Assembly: GCA_937967995.1 (NCBI GenBank)
Contig: CALBTB010000009.1
Location: 186,001 to 250,000, forward strand
Reading direction: 5' to 3'
DNA length: 64,000 nt
From: an uncultured Gammaproteobacteria bacterium
GTDB lineage: Bacteria > Pseudomonadota > Gammaproteobacteria > UBA6429 > Thiohalophilaceae
The first letter of the stretch is position 1. Each line of letters opens with the position of its first letter. A program made the position numbers and the translations under genes. This document shows, in pieces, positions 58,201 through 64,000 of this stretch. The notes beneath the pieces were generated by a model, which did no database searches, had not been told where the DNA came from, and saw only the letters and a list, made by a program, of their open reading frames with translations.

Positions 58201-58394
58201 ACTCTGGCTGGTACACCAGGGTCGATGATGCGAACTCGAACTTCCGGGTAAATGATATGCGGTAACAGATCGATACCCAGCCGATCGAGTGAGAACAAAC
58301 CGATCACCACAATACTCAGTGCGATCATTGTGACGGATACCGGTCGACGAATTGACCAGGCCGCCAGTCCACCGCTTCTGAATCTGCGTTTCAT
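55209..58394 (-). CDS. RND efflux transporter permease (AcrB/MexF family)
   Basis: A 1061-aa inner-membrane pump driven by proton motive force. It has an RND helix I at about 25-40, two large periplasmic loops, and the helix block at 350-510 that includes GGLALGVGLLIDSTIIMLENI, plus a second at 870-1050. It resembles hydrophobe/amphiphile efflux pumps; GDDDISIRVQGPDLD is in the porter domain. It overlaps the adaptor gene by four bases. Substrate unknown; no outer-membrane channel gene is in the window. Confidence 0.94.
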   Translation of the reverse strand: MKRRFRSGGLAAWSIRRPVSVTMIALSIVVIGLFSLDRLGIDLLPHIIYPEVRVRIIDPGVPARVMEDQVTRQLEEQLAITEGAIAVQSSTLEGQSRVDISFPYGADIDLALRDASTRLDRAKRFLPDTIDPPTIYKRDPSQIAVLELAISSSRMDPVKLREWVDYDFSRWFINLPGVASAEIGGGNRREIQINLDQERLASFDMSLSDLITRIQSENLEIPGGRIQTSGQEISTRTQGRFDSVTAIRQLPIGIVSPQTKEYLRLGDVAQVLDLHEDERMRVRLNGDAAIKLSIQKQPQANTVAVVDAVTERLNWLQQQKLIPPDIKVARVSDQSTFVRHALRNASTAAISGAILAMLVVYVFLGNVRRPLIIGMAIPLAILVTFILMILGDLTLNIMTLGGLALGVGLLIDSTIIMLENITRHQRQGEQPFEAGVNAAKEINSAVVASASTNLVAILPFLFITGLIGLLYSELIYTLSSAIAAALIVSLTLVPSYATRVIDHKQSNRSATDRFRSHVDRIVALLQQQLKRFLLRTMERPLPLLLTFSALILLPVIFFTTTTNKSVIPSVDEGQIHVRIKADPGTQFNELDNTVLKIERLIRSQPEVDTVFTTSGVFIFGRTERLSSNTASIYIQLLPGYSSENWIRKVRRSINKMELAGYSVRLRSRGVRGLRLSHGDDDISIRVQGPDLDTLTGIGNDIVDQLKTVRGLRNLEQTYEELREELNVTINRERAVDLGMSVKEIGTAIRVALEGMVISEFLEGDRQFDIRLRLPPSSINDPDDLALVVVGIRNGQPVRLGDVAQIRLAVAPSAIMRDNQRRIVEVSASLLPDASLGTVMENINAQLEDLPLPEGYSLYDGGLSKTMQEGETLVISLLLLAVFLVFVVMAIQYESLLNPLIIMFSVMFASIGVVIGIFAYGLPDWIVHLYNWIVGDRQSFPDFKSLAVTIPVWLGMIMLAGIVVNNAIVLVEQIEIEREHNSSLRDAIIHAAQLRLRPILMTTLTTVAGMLPLALGIGRGSEMLQPLALVIVWGLSFSMLVSLALVPTVYHLVHQARQQVRI

Positions 58395-59431
58395 GTTGTT
58401 GGATCAGAATTGACGACTTTGACTGTCTTGCCGGTGCGAAGACCGAGGAACCCCTTGCTGACGATGCGGTCACCATCCTGCAGGCCTTCGAGAATTTCAA
58501 TCACGCCGCCCATTTGTATACCGGTTCGTACCGGGACATGTTCAACACGATTTTCACTGTCGACACGATACACAAACTCACCACGGGCATCATGTCGCAC
58601 CACCCCTAACGGTAATGTACGCAACGGCGGTGTTTGTGTTTCGATCGTGACACGTGCAAGCTGACCGGGTAGGGCACCAGCAGGTACCGGTTTTAAAGAG
58701 ACTTCGATCGTACCCTGGCGTGTTACAGGATTGATCGTCGGATATTTTCTGGAAATGAAACCGCTGAACTGCTGATCACCAAGCGCATCAATGCGAATGC
58801 GAACAGCATCCTGCTCCTGAATATTTGCCAGCAATATTTCGGAAATGTGCAGCTTGATAATCAGGGAATCCGGATCAAACAGCGTTAACACATGGGTATG
58901 TAATGGCAGCACATCACCCGGTTCCTTCATTCGTTCGCTGATAACACCATTAAATGGCGCCAGAATACGGGTGTGGTTCAGACGCGCCTGTAGCAGGTCA
59001 CGTTCAGCCCGGGCTTCATCCACCGATGTCCTGGCACGGGCAAGTTCATCATCCGAAGCGAGTTTTTTGGGGATCAGTTTAACAATGCGCTGGTAGTTTA
59101 ATTTGGCCTGCTCATAAGTGGCCCTGGCCTTGTCATACTCTGCCTGAATGATGGTGTCATCCAGAACGGCGAGTAATGCATCTTTTTCTACTCGATCACC
59201 CGGATGAAAGGGTAACTGGGTGATCTTGCCCAGTTCTTCATTATAAATGTGAACGGTGTTACTGGCTTCCAGTGAGCCGGACAGGGTGCGCACCGATTGC
59301 AAAGGCGCACGATTTAACGTGACGACTTCGACCGGATGTGGAGCGGATTTCCTGTTTTTGGCTGATTTTGAATCATCAGAACAGCCAGTGAGGATGAACA
59401 GAATAAGAAAAAAGTACAGCGAACGGCGCAT
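58391..59431 (-). CDS. RND periplasmic adaptor lipoprotein (HlyD/MFP family)
   Basis: A 346-aa membrane-fusion protein linking the RND permease to an outer-membrane channel. The lipoprotein signal ends LTGC. It then has the half-lipoyl motif (VHIYNEELGKITQLPFHPGDRVEKDALLAVLDDTI), a coiled-coil hairpin (about 90-155), the second lipoyl half (RILAPFNGVISERMKEPGDVL) and beta-barrel/MP domains. I prefer the ATG at 59431 (MRRSLYFF) with GAG upstream over the one five codons earlier. The gene is first in the pair and transcribed away from the ABC transporter gene. Confidence 0.92.
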   Translation of the reverse strand: MRRSLYFFLILFILTGCSDDSKSAKNRKSAPHPVEVVTLNRAPLQSVRTLSGSLEASNTVHIYNEELGKITQLPFHPGDRVEKDALLAVLDDTIIQAEYDKARATYEQAKLNYQRIVKLIPKKLASDDELARARTSVDEARAERDLLQARLNHTRILAPFNGVISERMKEPGDVLPLHTHVLTLFDPDSLIIKLHISEILLANIQEQDAVRIRIDALGDQQFSGFISRKYPTINPVTRQGTIEVSLKPVPAGALPGQLARVTIETQTPPLRTLPLGVVRHDARGEFVYRVDSENRVEHVPVRTGIQMGGVIEILEGLQDGDRIVSKGFLGLRTGKTVKVVNSDPTT

Positions 59432-59491
59432 ATTCTCGGTAATCATTTATGGTTATTCATGAGACAGTACTGTATAGCCAATGTTTCCATC

Positions 59492-59519
59492 TGGACAAGC
59501 CTTTTGGCATAATTATAAC
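59492..59519 (+). promoter_or_regulatory. Candidate promoter for the Atm1-type ABC exporter
   Basis: TGGACA and TATAAC with 16-bp spacing lie 24 bases before the ABC transporter ATG, in the divergent gap with the RND adaptor. Reasonable but not strong match to sigma70. Confidence 0.35.
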
Positions 59520-59542
59520 CCCGTTTTACCAGCCCACATACC

Positions 59543-61333
59543 ATGCAGCACTATATTCGCTATACGTCGACACCGCACTCGCAGAGACGCGATCTTCATA
59601 ACTTACGCCGGATCTATCCATATATATGGGATTACCGGGGCAGGGTAGTGCTGGCACTGGTTGCTCTGGTGATTTCTAAAGTGGCCATGGTCGGTGTTCC
59701 CTTTGTGCTGAAGCACATTGTCGATCACCTGGATATCTCGGTGGATCAAATACTGGCATTACCGCTGGCGCTTCTGCTGGCTTATGGTGCACTGCGTTTG
59801 GTCAGCAGCCTGTTTAACGAATTACGCGACGCGGTGTTTGCGCGGGTTCGCTACCATGCCATGCGCAGGGTATCGAACCAGGTCATGACACATTTACACA
59901 ATTTATCCCTGCGCTACCACCTGGAAAAACGGACCGGCGGCATTTCCCGTGACCTGGAGCGAGGCTCTGGCAGTATCAGTTCGATATTGAATTACCTGGT
60001 GTTTAATATTCTACCCACGATTGCCGAATTTTCACTGGTCGCCATCATCCTTTTAACCAAATATGAAGCACGCTTCAGTATTGCCATTTTTGCCACTGTT
60101 ATTCTTTATGTTTTGTTTACCCTGTGGGTTACCGAGTGGCGCATGCACTTTCGCCATGAAATGAACCGGCTTGATTCAAAAGCAAATTCACAGGCGGTCG
60201 ACAGCCTGATGAATTATGAAACCGTCAAGTATTTCAATAATGAGCAACTGGAACAGCGACGCTACGATAAAACCCTGTCGGACTGGGAAAACGCCGCGGT
60301 TAAAAGCCAGAATTCCATGTCATTGCTGAACTTTGGGCAGGGCGGAATCATATCGATTGGTGTTACGTTGATTATGATTTTTGCCGGCCAGGGTGTTGTT
60401 GATGGCACACTGACGATTGGTGACCTGGTACTGGTGAATGCCCTGATGCTGCAGTTATTCATGCCACTGGGTTTTCTTGGCATCGTCTACCGACAACTCA
60501 AGTATGCCCTGGCAGACATGGACCTGATGTTTAACCTGCTCGACAGGCAGGCGGAAATCAGTGATAAACCCGATGCACAGGATCTTGTCGTCACTGAAGG
60601 GGAAGTTAAATTCAAAAAGGTAGATTTTTCCTATAACCTGGATCGGCAAATTCTTCACGATGTGAATTTTACGATTCCGGCCGGTAAAAAGATTGCTGTC
60701 GTCGGCCCATCCGGTTCCGGTAAATCGACACTGGCCAGGTTGCTGTTTCGTTTCTACGAGCCGCAAAAAGGCGAAATATGCATCGATGGCCAGAACATTA
60801 ATTCTGTTACACAGAGTTCTTTGCATCAGGCCATTGGTATCGTTCCGCAGGATACCGTGCTGTTTAATGACACAATTTTCTATAACATTCAGTACGCGAA
60901 TCCCGGTGCAAGTTTCGAACAGGTGGTTGAGGCGGCAACCGCAGCCGACATTCATGACTTTATTCAAAGTTTACCGCAGGGTTATGAAACGGTAGTTGGA
61001 GAACGTGGCCTGAAGTTATCCGGTGGTGAAAAACAACGTGTCGCAATTGCGCGTGTTATTCTGAAAAATCCCAAAATCCTGATTTTTGATGAAGCGACTT
61101 CCAGTCTGGATTCTCATTCCGAACAGGCTATCCTGACCGCCCTGCAGAAAGTGGCAACCAATCATACGACGCTGGTTATTGCCCATCGTCTTTCCACGAT
61201 CATTGATGCGGACCAAATTTATGTTCTGGAGGCAGGTAAATTGATAGAACAGGGCAGGCATACTGAATTACTGGCGCAACAGGGAGAATATGCCACGTTG
61301 TGGGCCTTGCAACAGGATGAAGAACGCAATTGA
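59543..61333 (+). CDS. ABC exporter with fused permease and ATPase (Atm1/HMT1-like)
   Basis: A 596-aa half-transporter. Six membrane helices (about residues 35-320) precede the ATPase. Walker A is at 388-396 (GPSGSGKST), the signature LSGGEKQRVAIAR, Walker B ILIFDEATSSLDS and the switch histidine in VIAHRLS. The N-terminus and the permease motif KRTGGISRDLERG are typical of the Atm1/ABCB7 group, which exports glutathione-linked metal or iron-sulfur compounds and confers heavy-metal tolerance in bacteria. It works as a homodimer. Neighbours give no further hint to substrate. Confidence 0.92.
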   Translation: MQHYIRYTSTPHSQRRDLHNLRRIYPYIWDYRGRVVLALVALVISKVAMVGVPFVLKHIVDHLDISVDQILALPLALLLAYGALRLVSSLFNELRDAVFARVRYHAMRRVSNQVMTHLHNLSLRYHLEKRTGGISRDLERGSGSISSILNYLVFNILPTIAEFSLVAIILLTKYEARFSIAIFATVILYVLFTLWVTEWRMHFRHEMNRLDSKANSQAVDSLMNYETVKYFNNEQLEQRRYDKTLSDWENAAVKSQNSMSLLNFGQGGIISIGVTLIMIFAGQGVVDGTLTIGDLVLVNALMLQLFMPLGFLGIVYRQLKYALADMDLMFNLLDRQAEISDKPDAQDLVVTEGEVKFKKVDFSYNLDRQILHDVNFTIPAGKKIAVVGPSGSGKSTLARLLFRFYEPQKGEICIDGQNINSVTQSSLHQAIGIVPQDTVLFNDTIFYNIQYANPGASFEQVVEAATAADIHDFIQSLPQGYETVVGERGLKLSGGEKQRVAIARVILKNPKILIFDEATSSLDSHSEQAILTALQKVATNHTTLVIAHRLSTIIDADQIYVLEAGKLIEQGRHTELLAQQGEYATLWALQQDEERN

Positions 61334-61412
61334 AATCTATCTATTCAGCTATATACTACTCTGTGCGATTTATGTACAAAATAGCCGTCAAATGAATTAA
61401 CCGAGGTGAGTC

Positions 61413-61742
61413 ATGGACTTGGGTGGATGTGGTTCCAGTGAACCGTTTGCGTTACAGGTGATCGATAACAGCATGGAGCCGGAATTCAAGAAAGGCTGCA
61501 TTATCATCATCGATCCCAGTGGCGTGGTTGAACACGGCAGTTATGTCCTGGCGATGGTAGAGAACGGCTATATCTTTCGGCAGTTAGTCATTGAAGATGG
61601 TGTGCATTACCTGCAGCCGTTGCACGAAGATTATCTGCATGAAAAACGGCAAATCACATTGGAAGCCGTCACCGGCGTTATCGTTCAGCAGGCCGGTACT
61701 CGCGGACGACGTTCAGAAAGAAAAAAATATACCCAGTTATAA
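61413..61742 (+). CDS. S24-like peptidase-fold protein with altered active site
   Basis: A 109-aa single-domain protein of the LexA/signal-peptidase fold (S24). The nucleophile site is conserved (NSMEPEF, Ser20) and the core beta strands read GCIIIIDPSGVVEHGSYVLA. The catalytic lysine of the TVKRL-type motif is replaced by arginine (IFRQL, Arg56). No DNA-binding domain. Similar stand-alone proteins are common in Gammaproteobacteria, to my recollection with the same IFRQL; function unknown. Ends eight bases before the convergent rhodanese gene. Confidence 0.82.
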   Translation: MDLGGCGSSEPFALQVIDNSMEPEFKKGCIIIIDPSGVVEHGSYVLAMVENGYIFRQLVIEDGVHYLQPLHEDYLHEKRQITLEAVTGVIVQQAGTRGRRSERKKYTQL

Positions 61743-61749
61743 GTTCAGA

Positions 61750-62211
61750 TCAGGCTGGTTTGTGTTGTTCAGGTCTGAGTTTGGGCGTGAAATAGATATC
61801 GGCCGCATCGATATCGACCTGGTTGCCCTGATTATCATATAAAGGTTGTTCAAATTCATTCCAGCCACGTAAACCGGTTTTCAGCGACACAACCTTTTTA
61901 TAACCCATTTGTTGCATGACATGTGCAGCAAACAGGCTGCGATTGCCAGAGCGGCAAACAACAATCACATCCTTGTTTCTGGCTTCCACCAGTTCCGGTA
62001 CCGTTTCTTCGAAATCATACTCACAGGCGGTTTCCAGAATACCGCGCGGAACGTTCAACGAGTCCCTGATATGCATGGCATCAAATTCATAGGGCTCGCG
62101 CACATCAACAATGAGTAAATCATTGTCAGTCATTTGCTCACTGAGATCCCAGGGAAAAATTTCCTTCACCTTGCCGGTGTATTCCTTGATCAGCTGACTG
62201 AACGTCTTCAT
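61750..62211 (-). CDS. Rhodanese-like domain protein
   Basis: A 153-aa single rhodanese domain. It has LIVDVREPYEFDAMHI and the active-site loop CRSGNRS with Cys86, consistent with sulfur transfer (thiosulfate or persulfide). It lacks a signal peptide, so cytoplasmic. The gene start overlaps the response-regulator stop by four bases, so it is part of an operon with the two-component system; this may link sulfur metabolism with sensing. Substrate unknown. Confidence 0.9.
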   Translation of the reverse strand: MKTFSQLIKEYTGKVKEIFPWDLSEQMTDNDLLIVDVREPYEFDAMHIRDSLNVPRGILETACEYDFEETVPELVEARNKDVIVVCRSGNRSLFAAHVMQQMGYKKVVSLKTGLRGWNEFEQPLYDNQGNQVDIDAADIYFTPKLRPEQHKPA

Positions 62212-62864
62212 GCGTGACTCTTGGACAAGCCTTTTTCCACTGCCATAACGGCGGCTTCAACACGCGAATGGACATTGAGTTTACGCAATATGGCTTTGAC
62301 GTGCAGTTTGACGGTGCCGTCTGAAATACCAAGGTTGCGTGCAATTGCTTTGTTGCTCTGGCCTTCGGCCAGCAGTCCGAGAATTTCCGTTTCACGAGGA
62401 GTCAGGTCATCAAACGGGCTGGATTCGGCGACCGGTTCTTCGTCCTTACCCTGTACCGCCTTGGCCAGTACCGGCGCCAGATCGGGGGCGACAACCGTTT
62501 TGCCGGCAACGATATCACGTAAGGCAATGACCAGTGCATCCGGCTCCATGTCTTTTAATAAATAACCCTGAGCGCCGGCACGTAATGATTCGACCAGGTC
62601 GGACTCATCCGTGCTGGTGGTCAGCATGACAATGGGCATCTTTAATTTATTTTCGCGCAGCAGTTTGAGTACACCAATGCCATTAATGTCCGGCATGCGC
62701 ATATCGAGCAACACGACATCCGGATTATTTTCCTTCACCAGTCGAATGCAGTCTTCGCCACTATCAACTGAAGCGCTGATCTCGATGCCGCGACTTTCAA
62801 GCAAACCTTCCAGGCCGACTCGAAACAGCGTGTGGTCATCAATCAGGACAACGCGTAGACTCAT
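62208..62864 (-). CDS. NarL/FixJ-family response regulator
   Basis: A 218-aa regulator. The receiver domain has the phospho-accepting Asp54 (VVLLDMRMPDING), acidic pocket Asp9/Asp10, and the switch Thr/Lys region (MLTTSTDESD, YLLKDMEPD). A C-terminal LuxR-type helix-turn-helix follows (LTPRETEILGLLAEGQSNKAIARNLGISDGTVKLHVKAILRKL). It resembles NarL. It overlaps the sensor kinase gene by four bases. Target genes cannot be told from the window. Confidence 0.95.
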   Translation of the reverse strand: MSLRVVLIDDHTLFRVGLEGLLESRGIEISASVDSGEDCIRLVKENNPDVVLLDMRMPDINGIGVLKLLRENKLKMPIVMLTTSTDESDLVESLRAGAQGYLLKDMEPDALVIALRDIVAGKTVVAPDLAPVLAKAVQGKDEEPVAESSPFDDLTPRETEILGLLAEGQSNKAIARNLGISDGTVKLHVKAILRKLNVHSRVEAAVMAVEKGLSKSHA

Positions 62865-64000
62865 AGACCTGCTTGCTTGGAAGGTAACTGCACAACGACG
62901 CTGTTATCGTTGCTGGTTGGTTGTTGTGAGGATCCGGCAAAAGACAATGTGATACGTGTTCCTTCACCAGGTTCACTTTCAATCTTGAGTTTCCCGTTTA
63001 TACGTTTGGCACGTTCCTGCATAATATTCAGACCGTAGTGATCGCGGGTTTTATCCTTGTCTTTACTGAAGTCGATACCGACTCCGTCATCTTCGATTAA
63101 TATATGGCACTTGCCCTGAGGTGCGCTGCGCAAAATAACACGAACAGTGTGTGCCTGACTATGCTTTCGAATATTATTCAGTGATTCCTGAATGATCCGC
63201 AGTACTTCCACTTCTATGCTGGGTGAAAGTTGCACAACATTCCATTCCTGTTGCAGATAGATATGTATGCCGGTCTGGTTCTTGAATCGCTGGACCAGGT
63301 GTTCTACGGCCGGGACCAGTCCGCGCTTATCAATTGGTGCCCGGAAGTGGGTGATGAGCTCACGCAGTTCCGCATAAGCCTCATCCAGGTTGTTTTCGAT
63401 TTTTTCCAATTCATGCCAGACTGCGGGTTCTTCACCCAGGCGCAGGTTTTCATCCAGTACACGTACCTGGAACCGCAAACTGGCCATGGTCTGTGCGAGT
63501 GAATCATGCAGTTCATGGGCGAGTCGTGTGCGTTCTTCCATTATCGACAGACGGTTGGTTTCATCGTCAAGGCGCGCTTTATCAATAGCCATACCAAGGT
63601 GACGACCGATGCTGGTTAACAGATCATTAACCTCGGTGACATCGTCCACCATATCGTTATCGATAAACAGGTTGTAGACACCAAGCGTTTTGTCACGATA
63701 CTGCAACGGGACGGCAATCATGGCGACGTTGTCATCATCAAAAAAACTATGCCCGATAATCTTGTCGCATTTTTTAATATCAAACTGGTACTGGACCGTG
63801 CCTTCATCAAAGGCACTGCCGCACAAACAGGAGTTAGCAGGTATCAATTGCTCGCGCGACAGGACTTCATCATCGAGCCCCGTGCTGGCGACCAGTCGCA
63901 TCTGGTTGTCATCCGTTGTCAGCCGCACGACAGCAGCACGTGCACGCACCACATCCTTGAGTGTGTGTAAAAAGCGCGTCAACAGATCGTCAAGATCGCG
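62861..64000 (-). CDS. NarX-like sensor histidine kinase (5' end beyond window)
   Basis: The C-terminal part of a sensor kinase. It has a GAF-like domain (about the first 150 codons present, with CLCGSAFDEGT carrying two cysteines), then the HisKA_3 dimerisation motif RTRLAHELHDSLAQTMASLRF with the phospho-His, and an ATPase domain with EVLRIIQESLNNIRKHSQA and the G-boxes GVGID and GEGTRI. The frame is open through the last base of the window; a TTG at 63982 is not the start. By family the missing N-terminus would hold membrane helices, a sensor and HAMP. Paired with the regulator beside it. Confidence 0.92.
   Translation of the reverse strand, partial: RDLDDLLTRFLHTLKDVVRARAAVVRLTTDDNQMRLVASTGLDDEVLSREQLIPANSCLCGSAFDEGTVQYQFDIKKCDKIIGHSFFDDDNVAMIAVPLQYRDKTLGVYNLFIDNDMVDDVTEVNDLLTSIGRHLGMAIDKARLDDETNRLSIMEERTRLAHELHDSLAQTMASLRFQVRVLDENLRLGEEPAVWHELEKIENNLDEAYAELRELITHFRAPIDKRGLVPAVEHLVQRFKNQTGIHIYLQQEWNVVQLSPSIEVEVLRIIQESLNNIRKHSQAHTVRVILRSAPQGKCHILIEDDGVGIDFSKDKDKTRDHYGLNIMQERAKRINGKLKIESEPGEGTRITLSFAGSSQQPTSNDNSVVVQLPSKQAGL

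Overview
The window looks like a gammaproteobacterial chromosome. It opens with the conserved translation block infC-rpmI-rplT-pheS-pheT-ihfA-merR and a tRNA-Pro, and closes with cysG, an RND efflux pair, an Atm1-type ABC exporter and a NarL/NarX-like two-component system. These flanks are GC-balanced. The middle (about 8.2-48.2 kb) is visibly AT-rich in base and codon use, which suggests an acquired or fast-evolving surface-polysaccharide island. I cannot name the species; a free-living, possibly sulfur-cycle, gammaproteobacterium is only a guess.

Layout. 1-5.4 kb: translation and nucleoid housekeeping genes, plus strand. 5.4-5.8 kb: tRNA-Pro(GGG), a 14-bp copy of its 3' end, and a MITE-like element with perfect 14-bp terminal inverted repeats. 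5.8-8.1 kb (minus): two nucleotide-sugar genes (UDP-uronate epimerase, UDP-HexNAc dehydrogenase). 8.2-9.7 kb: priming glycosyl-1-phosphate transferase. 9.7-10.6 kb (minus): membrane-anchored J-domain protein. 10.9-32.3 kb: one long plus-strand exopolysaccharide (EPS) operon of the type seen in PEP-CTERM/exosortase (XrtA/EpsH) loci. It encodes export lipoprotein, chain-length protein, a kinase-like ATPase with a broken P-loop, outer-membrane beta-barrel, several NodB-fold deacetylases, flippase, Wzy/ligase-type protein, four glycosyltransferases, an asparagine-synthase-like amidotransferase, UDP-GlcNAc 2-epimerase and a FemAB/GNAT acyltransferase. No exosortase gene is present.

32.5-48.2 kb: a compact NRPS/PKS locus. 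Gene 1 is a loading NRPS (formyltransferase, truncated condensation-like region, adenylation domain split by a luciferase-like monooxygenase, carrier). Gene 2 is a type I PKS (KS-AT-KR-DH-ACP). Gene 3 is a C-A-PCP NRPS. Two alpha/beta hydrolases resembling the exosortase-A-associated hydrolase pair follow, then a convergent Sfp-type phosphopantetheinyl transferase. There is no thioesterase domain. Both adenylation domains give specificity codes close to the glycine code, so a small formylated, possibly oxygenated, Gly-polyketide-Gly product is the most economical prediction. Its fusion to an EPS locus, with the EPS-type hydrolases, raises the possibility that the product decorates or accompanies the polysaccharide. 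This is the most novel part of the window.

48.3-52.9 kb (minus): two secreted beta-helix proteins, a (Ser-Pro)n-linker FN3 lipoprotein and galE, probably polysaccharide-active or precursor functions belonging to the same island. 53-64 kb: housekeeping and stress functions (small membrane protein, siroheme synthase, RND efflux, ABC exporter, S24-like protein, rhodanese, response regulator, sensor kinase cut by the window end).
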